Shown here piece by piece: positions 43,272 to 55,852 of a stretch of DNA of 64,000 nt. A model generated the notes under the pieces. That model was given only the letters and a program-made list of their open reading frames with translations. It had not been told where the DNA came from and did no database searches. The stretch comes from Curtobacterium sp. VKM Ac-1395 (GTDB taxonomy: Bacteria; Actinomycetota; Actinomycetes; Actinomycetales; Microbacteriaceae). A program made the translations under genes and the position numbers. Each line of letters begins with the position of its first letter. Position 1 is the first letter of the stretch. The stretch lies in NCBI RefSeq assembly GCF_015350975.1, contig NZ_JADKRX010000001.1, positions 248,001-312,000 of the forward strand, in the 5' to 3' direction.

Positions 43272-44156
43272 ATGGAGATCGGTCTTGTCGGCCTCGGGAA
43301 GATGGGCAACAACATGCGTGCGCGTCTGCGCAACGCAGGGATCGACGTCGTCGGGTACGACGCCAACCCCGCCGTCTCGGACGTCGCTGACCTCGGCGCC
43401 CTCGCGAAGGCCCTGACCGGCCCGCGTCTGGTCTGGGTCATGGTCCCCCACGGGAAGATCACCGACGACGTCATCAACGACCTCGCCGAGGTCCTCGAGC
43501 CGGGTGACCTCGTCATCGACGGCGGCAACTCGAAGTGGCTCGACGACGAGGTGCACGCCAAGCTGCTCGACGCCAAGGGCATCCGCTACGTGGACGCCGG
43601 CGTCTCCGGCGGTGTCTGGGGCCTCGACAACGGCTACGGCCTGATGGTCGGCGGCGACGCTGCCGACATCGAGCGCGCCATGCCGGTGTTCGACGCGCTC
43701 CGCCCCGAAGGCCCCCGCGAAGAGGGCTTCTCGCACGCCGGCCCGATCGGCGCCGGCCACTACGCCAAGATGGTGCACAACGGCATCGAGTACGCGATCA
43801 TGCAGGCGTACGGCGAGGGCTACGAGCTCCTCGAGGCCAAGGACCTGATCAAGGACGTCCCCGCGGTCTTCGCCGGGTGGCAGCGCGGCACGGTCGTGCG
43901 CTCCTGGCTGCTCGACCTCATGGTGCTCGCCCTCAACGAGGACCCGCAGCTCACCGAGCTCGAGGGCTACGTCGAGGACTCGGGCGAGGGTCGCTGGACC
44001 CTCGAAGAGGGCATCGAGCTCGCCGTGCCGATGCCGGCGCTCTCGGCGTCGATCTTCGCGCGCTTCGTCTCGCGTCAGGGCAGCGCGTCCCCGACGATGA
44101 AGGCCGTCGCGGCGCTCCGCAACCAGTTCGGCGGCCACGCCGTCAAGAAGTCCTAG
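43272..44156 (+). CDS. gnd: 6-phosphogluconate dehydrogenase, decarboxylating (short form)
   Basis: A 294-aa NAD(P)-dependent enzyme of the oxidative pentose phosphate pathway. Dinucleotide motif GLVGLGKMGNNM (residues 4-15), IDGGNSKW, substrate-site GVSGGVWGLDNGY and catalytic HNGIEYAIMQ are visible. The length fits the GntZ-like short class rather than the 470-aa form. AGAAGGA precedes the ATG. The position between dnaN and recF is seen in several actinobacteria. Confidence 0.93.
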   Translation: MEIGLVGLGKMGNNMRARLRNAGIDVVGYDANPAVSDVADLGALAKALTGPRLVWVMVPHGKITDDVINDLAEVLEPGDLVIDGGNSKWLDDEVHAKLLDAKGIRYVDAGVSGGVWGLDNGYGLMVGGDAADIERAMPVFDALRPEGPREEGFSHAGPIGAGHYAKMVHNGIEYAIMQAYGEGYELLEAKDLIKDVPAVFAGWQRGTVVRSWLLDLMVLALNEDPQLTELEGYVEDSGEGRWTLEEGIELAVPMPALSASIFARFVSRQGSASPTMKAVAALRNQFGGHAVKKS

Positions 44157-44187
44157 GACTTCCCGGGGGAACCCGGCCTCGGCCCGC

Positions 44188-45402
44188 GTGCACGTCGACC
44201 ATCTCCAGCTCACCGACTTCCGGAACTACCGGCAGGCGGAGGTCGACTTCGCACGCGGGCCGAACCTGTTCGTCGGACGGAACGGCCAGGGCAAGACGAA
44301 CCTCGTCGAGTCCATCGCCTACCTGTCCACGCTCGGGTCGCATCGCGTGCCGACGGACGCCGCCCTCGTGCGACAGGGGTGCGACGCGGCGATCGTCCGC
44401 GCTCGACTCGCGCACGAGGACCGGAGCATCCTCGCCGAGGTGCAGATCAACCGCTCGGGGTCGAACCGGGCGCAGGTGAACCGCTCGGCGATCAAGCCGC
44501 GGGAGCTCCCGCGCTACTGCACGAGCGTGCTCTTCGCACCGGAGGACCTGGCGCTCGTCCGCGGCGAACCGTCCGGTCGTCGTCGCATGCTCGACGAGCT
44601 CCTCGTGCAGATCGCGCCGCGGATGCAGGGCGTCATCGCCGACTACGACCGCACGCTCCGGCAGCGCAACACCCTGCTGAAGTCGGCGAGGAACTCCGGC
44701 GCCAAGGCCGGGTCGCTCTCGACGCTCGAGGTCTGGGACGAACGGCTCGTCGCGTTCGGCTCCGAGATCATCGCCGCCCGCGACCACCTGACCCGTCGGC
44801 TCGCGCCCTTCGTCGCGGAGTCGTACGCGATGGTCGCCGGCGAACGGCACGAGGCCACGATCTCCGGCGTGCTCTCCGTCCGGGGCGGCGACCCCGAGGC
44901 CGCGAGCGCCACCGACCCCGTGCTCGGCACCCCGGACGAACCCGTCACGGTCCCCGCTGCGGCGGAGGCCTTCCGTCAGGCGCTGGAACGCCGTCGCCGC
45001 GACGAACTCGACCGCGGGCTGACCCTCGCCGGGCCCCACCGCGACGACGTGCTCTTCACCCTGAACGGGTTACCTGCCCGCGGTTACGCCAGTCACGGGG
45101 AGTCGTGGTCCTTCGCGCTCGCGATCCAGCTCGCGTCGGCGTCGATCCTGCGCGCGGAGTCGAGCCTCGGCGACCCGATCATCATCCTCGACGACGTCTT
45201 CGCCGAACTCGACGAGTCCCGGCGGGAACGGCTCGGTTCCGCGGTGGCGGACTACGAGCAGGTCCTCATCACCGCGGCGGTGTTCGGTGACGTCCCCGGG
45301 CAGCTGGCTGCGCACACCGTGCGGATCGAGGCCGGCACCATCGTGACCGACGAGACCGAGCCGAGCCGGGCCTCCAGTCCGGCGACGCCGACGGAGGCCT
45401 GA
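44188..45402 (+). CDS. recF: DNA replication and repair protein RecF
   Basis: A 404-aa ABC-type ATPase acting with RecO/RecR in gap repair. It starts at GTG 44188 with MHVDHLQLTDFRNYRQAEV-type sequence. Walker A is GRNGQGKTN, the signature-like AGPHRDDVLF is in the middle, and Walker B is IIILDDVFAELD. The C-terminal ~20 residues are an extension. Its stop overlaps the next ATG (TGATG). Confidence 0.96.
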   Translation: MHVDHLQLTDFRNYRQAEVDFARGPNLFVGRNGQGKTNLVESIAYLSTLGSHRVPTDAALVRQGCDAAIVRARLAHEDRSILAEVQINRSGSNRAQVNRSAIKPRELPRYCTSVLFAPEDLALVRGEPSGRRRMLDELLVQIAPRMQGVIADYDRTLRQRNTLLKSARNSGAKAGSLSTLEVWDERLVAFGSEIIAARDHLTRRLAPFVAESYAMVAGERHEATISGVLSVRGGDPEAASATDPVLGTPDEPVTVPAAAEAFRQALERRRRDELDRGLTLAGPHRDDVLFTLNGLPARGYASHGESWSFALAIQLASASILRAESSLGDPIIILDDVFAELDESRRERLGSAVADYEQVLITAAVFGDVPGQLAAHTVRIEAGTIVTDETEPSRASSPATPTEA

Positions 45403-45902
45403 TGCCCAGGCCGTGGAAGCCCACCGAACCCAGCCGTGTGTACCAGCACATGAAGGCGGTGTTCGGCGACCCGGGCAAGCGCGGGGTCGACGCGCGCCGC
45501 CGCCGTGCCAAGGAGATCGACGCCGACACCGTGCCCTACGGTCGCGGTCGTGAGCCGAAGGGCCTCGGTGACATCGTCGGGTCGCTCGCGGCCGAGCTGG
45601 GCTGGACGGAGCCACTGGCGCGTTCGGAGCTCTTCGTCGACTGGCCGAGCGTGGTCGGCGAGGAGCTCGCGAAGCACTCCCGTCCGACCGACATCGAGGA
45701 CGGTGCACTGCTCATCCGGTGTGACTCGACGGCGTGGGCGACGCAGCTGCGACTGATGCGCGCGAGCGTGACCACGACCATCGCGGAGCGGCACCCGGAA
45801 GCGGGCGTCGAGTCGATCCGGGTCTCAGGCCCGGACGCCCCCACCTGGAAACGTGGCCCCAGGAGCGTCCAGGGGCGCGGCCCTCGCGACACCTACGGTT
45901 GA
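45402..45902 (+). CDS. dciA: DciA-family (DUF721) protein
   Basis: A 166-aa protein. The basic N-terminus contains DARRRRAKEIDADTVPYGRGREPKGLG in two adjacent blocks, and the DUF721 domain follows (about residues 50-135; WPSVVGEELAKHSRP, LLIRCDSTAWATQLRLMR). DciA is the ancestral loader/operator of DnaB helicase in bacteria lacking DnaC/DnaI. It is coupled to recF by a 1-nt overlap and precedes gyrB, the standard actinobacterial order. Confidence 0.88.
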   Translation: MPRPWKPTEPSRVYQHMKAVFGDPGKRGVDARRRRAKEIDADTVPYGRGREPKGLGDIVGSLAAELGWTEPLARSELFVDWPSVVGEELAKHSRPTDIEDGALLIRCDSTAWATQLRLMRASVTTTIAERHPEAGVESIRVSGPDAPTWKRGPRSVQGRGPRDTYG

Positions 45903-48038
<2,136 letters not shown>

Positions 48039-48154
48039 TCACCGGACCAGCAGGCCGCGCGAGCCGCGTGCCCTGGTCCTGACCACCTGTGGTCGCGCCC
48101 GGCGCGACGAACGCCACCACGGCCTCCTGGCCGTCAGAAAGGTAGCCGAGCCAG

Positions 48155-50792
<2,638 letters not shown>

Positions 50793-50800
<8 letters not shown>

Positions 50801-51200
50801 TGTCGCCGAGAAGCTCCAGAGGAAGGCGAAGCGGCCCGTCGGCACCCGACAGGTCCGCCTGCGCCTCGTGTACCTCGACTTCTGGTCGGTGGTGAAGCTC
50901 AGCTTCCTCATCGCCCTCGCCGGCAGCATCGTGATCGTCGTCGCCACCGCGCTCGTCTGGCTCATCCTCAACCAGACCGGCGTGTTCGAGAAGATCGACA
51001 TGCTGCTGAAGGACGTCACCGGGCAGAACGGGTACTCGATCATGGACCAGTTCTCACTGGGCCAGGTCCTCGGGTTCTCGATCGTCGTCGGCATCCTCAA
51101 CGTCGTCGTCGGCACCGTGCTCGGCGCCATCGTGAGCGTGTTGTACAACCTCAGCGTGCGGATCACGGGCGGTCTGCTCGTGGGCTTCACCAACAACTGA
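50793..51200 (+). CDS. DUF3566-domain membrane protein
   Basis: A 135-aa protein with two strong transmembrane helices (about residues 37-59 and 92-115). The [19 protein letters not shown] segment marks the DUF3566 family usually found next to gyrA in actinobacteria. It overlaps gyrA by 8 nt, so it is co-translated. Function unknown; the mycobacterial homologue next to gyrA has been studied as a cell-envelope or growth-pole-related protein. Confidence 0.88.
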
Positions 51201-51275
51201 CACACCCGGCCGGATGAGGCCGACCACTCGATTTCGTTCCCACGACTTCCTGCGGTAGGCTTTCATCCGATCTGA

Positions 51276-51352
51276 GGGGCTATAGCTCAGGCGGTTAGAG
51301 CGCTTCGCTGATAACGAAGAGGTCCAAGGTTCAAGTCCTTGTAGCCCCACCA
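51276..51352 (+). tRNA. tRNA-Ile (GAT)
   Basis: GGGGCTA pairs with TAGCCCC; anticodon loop CTGATAA in a CTTCG/CGAAG stem gives GAT; the T-loop GGTTCAAGTCC is standard. The 3' CCA is encoded (51350-51352). A TAGGCT -10-like element lies at 51256-51261. Confidence 0.97.
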
Positions 51353-51405
51353 CAATTCAACTCCCGCGTCGGATCTCTCGACGTGGCGGCCGGTTCGGTC
51401 GCTCC

Positions 51406-51478
51406 GGGGCCTTAGCTCAGTTGGTAGAGCGCTGCCTTTGCAAGGCAGATGTCAGGAGTTCGAATCTCCTAGGCTCCA
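51406..51478 (+). tRNA. tRNA-Ala (TGC)
   Basis: GGGGCCT pairs with AGGCTCC (one G-T pair); anticodon loop TTTGCAA in a CTGCC/GGCAG stem gives TGC; T-loop GAGTTCGAATCTC. CCA is not encoded, unlike tRNA-Ile, so the CCA enzyme must add it. Confidence 0.97.
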
Positions 51479-51554
51479 CTCCCTCGGCCCCTGGTCGGCG
51501 ACTCCGGTCGTCGTCGCAGGGGCTTCGTGCTGCGCGGGCGGGTTCTCGCCGACG

Positions 51555-52262
51555 CGAGTGGTCACGACTCCCCGCTCAGGTGCGCCGAGTGGTCGCATGT
51601 CGTCGGCTCCGGGCGCCGTCACCGACGGGCTGTGGCCGGTGGACGGGGCGCGGACGGGGTGTCGTGACCGGTCGGCGGGCTGGAGGCTCGGGGCGGGCTG
51701 CGACGCGCCTCCCGTCCGCTGCGGGGTTGGGCTGGCACCGCCGAGCGGGTGAGATCGCAGTTGGTGTCGGGTCAGCGTGCGTCGAGGCGACAGGGAGTGC
51801 GATCTCGGTACCGCGAGTGGGCGCAACGCCCCGCTCAGGTGCGCTGACTGGTCGCGGGTCGTCGGCTCAGCGCGACGTCAACGACGGGCTGTGGCCGGTG
51901 GACGGGGCGCGAGCGGGGTGTCGTGACCGGTCGGCGGGCTGGAGGCTCGGGGCGGGGCCGCGACGCGCCTCCCGTCCGGCGCGGGGCTGGGCTGGCGCCG
52001 CCGCCCGGGTGAGATCGCAGTTGGTGTCGGTGCGTCCCGCTCGGAGCGCCGAGTGGTCGCGGGTCGTCGGCTCAGCGCGACGTCAACGACGGGCTGTGGC
52101 CGGTGGACGGGACGCGAGCGGGGTGTCGTGACCGGTCGGCGGGCTGGAGGCTCGGGGCGGGGCCGCGACGCGCCTCCCGTCCGGTGCGGGGCTGGGCTGG
52201 CGCCGCCGCCCGGGTGAGGTCGCAGTTGGTGTCGGGTCAGCGTGCGTCGAGGCGACACGAAG
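51555..52262. repeat. Array of about 2.8 long direct repeats (205-259 bp), non-coding
   Basis: Three copies share a core from GGGTCGTCGGCTC to GCAGTTGGTGTCGG. Landmark CGACGGGCTGTGGCCGGTGG begins at 51623, 51882 and 52087, giving periods of 259 and 205 bp; the second-to-third junction lacks about 54 bp. Copies 2 and 3 are nearly identical, copy 1 more diverged. Each contains an imperfect hairpin around GGAGGCTCG...CGCGCCTCC. Apparent open frames are GC-driven; 51479-52303 shows no credible gene. Confidence 0.88.
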
Positions 52263-52303
52263 TGCGATATCGGCACCGGCGGCCGCCACGGCACCCCGGG
52301 AAC

Positions 52304-52340
52304 GACGACGGGCCCCGGCGCAGTGCCGGGGCCCGTCGTC
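52304..52340 (-). terminator. Terminator of the 52354-52929 gene
   Basis: Perfect 16-bp stem: GACGACGGGCCCCGGC (52304-52319), loop GCAGT, GCCGGGGCCCGTCGTC (52325-52340), 13 bp past the stop codon. Confidence 0.85.
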
Positions 52341-52353
52341 CGTACCGGAGAGG

Positions 52354-52929
52354 TCAGGCTGCGGACTTGTCCGCGGAGTCGGAGTCGTCGGCAACCCAGA
52401 GGTCGTCGTCGGCTCGGAGCGTCTGGTACGCGGCGTAGGCGGCACCGGCAACGGCGACGACACCGACGATGATCAGTGCGACACCACCGAAACCGAGGCC
52501 CTTCTTCTGCTGCGACGGGACGTACTTCGCAGCGGCCTTCTTGGCGCTCTTGCTCTTCTTCTGCGCGTTCTTCACGAGCTTCTTGACGCGGGGGTCCTTC
52601 GCGAGGTCGCCCACGCTCATGACCGAGCCCGCGGTCGAGACGAGGCCGGGGATGACCTCGGTCTGGAAACGGTGCGAAGCGGTCTGTGCTGCCGAGGTGG
52701 CGGCGTGGACACCCGTGGCGACAGCCGGGCGGATGCCGTTGTCGATCGCGTTCTGGACGCGGGGTGCGATGTCCTTGCGTGCTGCGTCAGCGGCGTGCGA
52801 GCGGGCCTCGGCGAGGATCTCGTTCGCGTGCTCGAGCACCTTGCGCTGCTCACCGAGGAGCGTGGCGGTCTTGCCCTTGAGCTTCTTGATCTGCTTCCGG
52901 CGCTTGCGCGGCAGTTCGATCGTCGTCAT
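52354..52929 (-). CDS. Membrane-anchored helical protein with DUF-type DNA-binding-like basic N-terminus
   Basis: A 191-aa protein starting at ATG 52929 (MTTIELPRKRRKQIKKLKGK) with GGAGG upstream. It has a very basic N-terminus, a helical middle rich in Ala (about 25-110), a Lys-rich block (about 118-142), one transmembrane helix (about 149-171) and an acidic tail (DDDLWVADDSDSADK). No family is recognised with certainty. It may be a cell-envelope or nucleoid-associated anchor, but this is only suggested by composition. Confidence 0.65.
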   Translation of the reverse strand: MTTIELPRKRRKQIKKLKGKTATLLGEQRKVLEHANEILAEARSHAADAARKDIAPRVQNAIDNGIRPAVATGVHAATSAAQTASHRFQTEVIPGLVSTAGSVMSVGDLAKDPRVKKLVKNAQKKSKSAKKAAAKYVPSQQKKGLGFGGVALIIVGVVAVAGAAYAAYQTLRADDDLWVADDSDSADKSAA

Positions 52930-53046
52930 CTGGTACCTCCATCGGAACGGCGTGGCCCCCATCCTGCCACCGCAACGCCTGACAGGTCACGGAGTCACAG
53001 CTGTGGGTACCGTCTGTACGCAGGGGACGCATGCGAGAATCGGAAC

Positions 53047-53586
53047 ATGTCTCTGCACACCGCTGTCGCAACGATCCACACGAACAAGGGCGACATCCGC
53101 GTCAACCTGTTCGGCAACCACGCTCCCAAGACCGTCAAGAACTTCGTCGACCTGGCCACCGGCCAGCAGGAGTGGACCCACCCGGGCACCGGCAAGGTCT
53201 CCACCGACAAGCTCTACGACGGCGTGGTCTTCCACCGCATCATCAAGGACTTCATGATCCAGGGCGGCGACCCGCTCGGCCAGGGCATCGGCGGCCCCGG
53301 CTACCGCTTCGACGACGAGATCTCGCCCGAGCTCACCTTCCAGAACCCGTACATCTTCGCGATGGCCAACGCCGGACTCCAGGGTGGCCGTGGCACCAAC
53401 GGCTCGCAGTTCTTCATCACGACCGTGGCGACCCCCTGGCTCCAGGGCAAGCACACCATCTTCGGTGAAGTCGCCGACGACGAGTCCCGCGCCGTGGTCG
53501 ACGCGATCGAGGGCGTCCCCACCGACGGTCGTGACAAGCCCGTCGAGGACGTCGTCATCAACAGCATCGACGTCGAGTCCGTCTGA
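53047..53586 (+). CDS. ppiA: Peptidyl-prolyl cis-trans isomerase (cyclophilin)
   Basis: A 179-aa cytosolic cyclophilin that speeds prolyl bond isomerisation. Motifs: FHRIIKDFMIQGGDP (catalytic Arg and QGG), FAMANAGLQGGRGTNGSQFFI and the end DKPVEDVVI. There is no signal peptide. ATG 53047 is chosen; the long upstream open frame is antisense to another gene. It precedes the rhomboid gene by 2 bp, suggesting one transcript, as in other actinobacteria. Confidence 0.95.
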   Translation: MSLHTAVATIHTNKGDIRVNLFGNHAPKTVKNFVDLATGQQEWTHPGTGKVSTDKLYDGVVFHRIIKDFMIQGGDPLGQGIGGPGYRFDDEISPELTFQNPYIFAMANAGLQGGRGTNGSQFFITTVATPWLQGKHTIFGEVADDESRAVVDAIEGVPTDGRDKPVEDVVINSIDVESV

Positions 53587-53588
53587 CC

Positions 53589-54440
53589 TTGACCGACCAG
53601 GCGTACAACCCGGCGAACTACTGCTACCGGCACCCGGACCGGCAGAGCTTCATCCTCTGCCAGCGGTGCGGACGGACGATCTGCACCGAGTGCCAGACGC
53701 CGGCGGCCGTCGGGGTGCACTGCCCGGAGTGCGTGCGCGAGCAGCGAGCGCAGTTCACCGCGAACCGTCGTGCGACCGGACCGAGCGGGTTCACGGTCGC
53801 ACGACGGCGCTTCGCCATGCTCGACCAGAAGGCCACGGTGGTCATCGTCGCGGTCTCGGTCGCGATCTGGCTGCTCGACCAGGTGTCCGGGCGCTTCTTC
53901 ACGCAGCTGCTCGGCTACAACGCGTACTACCTGCCGACGCAGCCCTGGCGCATGGTGACGTCGCTGTTCGTGCACTCGGGGTTCTTCCACATCCTGTTCA
54001 ACATGTGGGCGGTGTTCATCTTCGGACGGATGCTCGAGAACATGCTCGGGTCGTGGCGGTTCCTCGCGCTGTACTTCCTGTCGGGCCTCGGTGGCTCGAT
54101 GGCCGTGACGCTGCTGGCGCCGACGACCTCGGTGGTCGGAGCCTCGGGCGCGATCTTCGGGCTCTTCGCGGCGTTCTTCGTCCTGCAGCGCAGCCTCGGC
54201 TCGAACGCGGTCTCCCTGCTCGTGATCATGGGACTGAACCTGGTGATCGGGTTCCTCCCCGGGACGAACATCTCCTGGCAGGCCCACGTGGGTGGCATCG
54301 CGGTCGGCTTCCTCACCGGGTACGTCTTCTCGAAGACGCGCAACGTCCGGCAGCGGGGTCTGCAGATCGGCCTGCTCGTCGGTGAAGCGGTGCTCATCAT
54401 CGCCCTCACGGTCGTCGGCTACGTCCTGGCTCTCGCCTGA
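53589..54440 (+). CDS. Rhomboid family intramembrane serine protease
   Basis: A 283-aa protein. The N-terminus has a B-box-like zinc region with CYRHPDRQSFILCQRCGRT and CTECQTPAAVGVHCPEC. About six or seven helices follow. Catalytic residues are visible as GASGAIFG (Ser) and the C-terminal AHVGG (His); the L1 motif HSGFFHILFNMW is present. It starts at TTG 53589, 2 bp after ppiA. A terminator hairpin follows. Confidence 0.92.
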   Translation: MTDQAYNPANYCYRHPDRQSFILCQRCGRTICTECQTPAAVGVHCPECVREQRAQFTANRRATGPSGFTVARRRFAMLDQKATVVIVAVSVAIWLLDQVSGRFFTQLLGYNAYYLPTQPWRMVTSLFVHSGFFHILFNMWAVFIFGRMLENMLGSWRFLALYFLSGLGGSMAVTLLAPTTSVVGASGAIFGLFAAFFVLQRSLGSNAVSLLVIMGLNLVIGFLPGTNISWQAHVGGIAVGFLTGYVFSKTRNVRQRGLQIGLLVGEAVLIIALTVVGYVLALA

Positions 54441-54465
54441 CCGACCGCTCGACCGTCACACTGCG

Positions 54466-54495
54466 AACGCCCCGTCACTGTTGTGGCGGGGCGTT
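54466..54495 (+). terminator. Rho-independent terminator after the rhomboid gene
   Basis: AACGCCCCGTCAC (54466-54478), loop TGTT, GTGGCGGGGCGTT (54483-54495) with one G-T pair, then TTCG. Confidence 0.85.
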
Positions 54496-54503
54496 TTCGT
54501 ACC

Positions 54504-54566
54504 TGTGGACAACTCGGTGAGTTACACGCGTGTGATTATCCCCACTGTGGAAACACCTGTGGACAA
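54504..54566. promoter_or_regulatory. Outlying DnaA-box cluster
   Basis: Exact TGTGGACAA boxes at 54504-54512 and 54558-54566, and TTATCCCCA at 54536-54544, with further TGTGGA half sites to about 54660. This lies in the 329-bp gap 54441-54769, about 13 kb from oriC. Confidence 0.6.
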
Positions 54567-54659
54567 CTCCGGGTCCGGGGTGTGGAACGCGGTGTGGAGA
54601 ACGCGTTCTTCTGTGGAGAACCCCGATTCCGTGGGCGGCAACAGCCCTGTCCTGTGGAG

Positions 54660-54712
54660 AACGCCCGCCGTCCGCCGGGCACACCACAACGCCCGCCGTC
54701 CGCCGGGCACAC
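54660..54712. repeat. Short direct repeat, 25 bp x2 (28-bp period)
   Basis: A 25-bp unit beginning AACGCCCGCCGTCC occurs at 54660-54684 and 54688-54712, and its first 13 bases recur at 54716. Each unit can fold through GCCCG and CGGGC arms. Confidence 0.7.
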
Positions 54713-54717
54713 GAGAA

Positions 54718-54747
54718 CGCCCGCCGCACCAGGAGGTGCAGCGGGCG
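54718..54747 (-). terminator. crgA terminator
   Basis: CGCCCGCCGCACC (54718-54730), loop AGGA, GGTGCAGCGGGCG (54735-54747), 22 bp beyond the crgA stop on the minus strand. Confidence 0.75.
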
Positions 54748-54769
54748 TGGTCGTGAGGTCAGACGGGGC

Positions 54770-55027
54770 TCAGCGCCACCGTGTGGTCATCAGGAAGCCG
54801 ACGAACATGATGCCGAAGCCGATCAGGATGTTCCACGAGTTCAGCGACGGGACCGGCAGCGTGCCCTGGGAGATGTAGAAGACGATCACCCAGGCGAGGC
54901 CGATCAGCATGAAGCCGAACATGACCGGCTTGAACCACACGGGGTTGGGCTGATCGCCCGCCGTGTCGACCGAGTCGGCTCGGGTGGTCGTCCGGGCGGG
55001 CTTGGTGCGGTCCTTGTCCTTGGCCAT
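54770..55027 (-). CDS. crgA: Cell division protein CrgA
   Basis: An 85-aa protein with a basic cytoplasmic N-terminus and two transmembrane helices (about residues 34-53 and 63-81) joined by a short loop SQGTLPVPSLNSWNI, ending MTTRWR. This is the typical CrgA layout (septal FtsZ/FtsI/FtsQ-associated protein). ATG 55027 follows TAGGAT by seven bases, suggesting a leaderless mRNA. It is divergent from the amidotransferase gene. Confidence 0.93.
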   Translation of the reverse strand: MAKDKDRTKPARTTTRADSVDTAGDQPNPVWFKPVMFGFMLIGLAWVIVFYISQGTLPVPSLNSWNILIGFGIMFVGFLMTTRWR

Positions 55028-55109
55028 GGCCGGTATCCTACCGTGAACATGTGTGCGCACGGGCTGCACAGAGCCTCTGCACGACCCCCACGAGTACGGT
55101 GAACCGACC

Positions 55110-55754
55110 ATGACCAGGATCCTCGTCGTCGACAACTACGACAGCTTCGTCTACACGCTCAACGGCTACGTGCAGCAGCTCGGCGCGCAGACCGACGTCG
55201 TCCGGAACGACGCCTTCCCCGAGTCCGAGATCGCGGACCGGCTCGCCGAGTACGACGGCGTGCTGCTCTCACCCGGTCCGGGCACGCCCGGGGACGCCGG
55301 CGTCTCGATCGCCACGGTGCACGCGGCCATCGACGCCGACAAGCCCCTGCTCGGCGTCTGCCTCGGCCACCAGGCGATCGCCGAGGCGCTGGGCGCGACC
55401 GTGACGCACGCCGAAGAACTCATGCACGGCAAGACCTCGCAGGTCGACCACGACGACAGCACGCTCTTCGCCGGGGTCCCGCACCCGTTCACGGCGACGC
55501 GGTACCACTCGCTCGCCATCGTGGACGGGACCGTCCCCGACGAGCTCACCGTGACGGCGCGCACCGGCGGCGGCGTCATCATGGGCGTCCAGCACCAGGA
55601 CGCCCGCGTCTACGGCGTGCAGTTCCACCCGGAGTCCGTCCTGACCGAGGGCGGCTACCGCATGGTCGGCAACTGGCTCGAGACCACCGGGCTCACCGGT
55701 GCCGCCGACCGCGCAGCGGGCCTCGGCCCGCTGATCGCGTCCCGACAGGCCTGA
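55110..55754 (+). CDS. pabA: Aminodeoxychorismate/anthranilate synthase component II (glutamine amidotransferase)
   Basis: A 214-aa class I glutamine amidotransferase supplying ammonia to chorismate-using synthases. VDNYDSFVYTLNGYV opens the fold; the catalytic Cys is in GVCLGHQAI; the His-Glu pair in FHPESVLTEGG. ATG 55110. No component I gene is adjacent. In actinobacteria this isolated trpG/pabA gene sits next to crgA, so the folate assignment is probable but not proven. Confidence 0.88.
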   Translation: MTRILVVDNYDSFVYTLNGYVQQLGAQTDVVRNDAFPESEIADRLAEYDGVLLSPGPGTPGDAGVSIATVHAAIDADKPLLGVCLGHQAIAEALGATVTHAEELMHGKTSQVDHDDSTLFAGVPHPFTATRYHSLAIVDGTVPDELTVTARTGGGVIMGVQHQDARVYGVQFHPESVLTEGGYRMVGNWLETTGLTGAADRAAGLGPLIASRQA

Positions 55755-55765
55755 CGCACCCGCTG

Positions 55766-55815
55766 CACCGGACTGGAGGCTCGTGACGGCGTCGCCACGA
55801 GCCTCCAGTCCGGTG
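55766..55815. terminator. Bidirectional terminator between pabA and pknB
   Basis: Perfect 20-bp stem: CACCGGACTGGAGGCTCGTG (55766-55785), 10-nt loop, CACGAGCCTCCAGTCCGGTG (55796-55815), between convergent genes. Confidence 0.9.
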
Positions 55816-55852
55816 GTGGGCCGGGTCCGCACGCGGGTGCAGACGGGACGGC

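Noticed and set aside
51452..52463. Minus-strand frames of 124-138 aa in the repeat array
   Set aside because: They repeat with the array and are Pro/Arg/Thr-rich; repeat periods of 259 and 205 bp are not multiples of three, so frame is not conserved.
54660..54730. Possible CRISPR array
   Set aside because: There are only two complete units with 3-bp spacing and no cas genes in the window.
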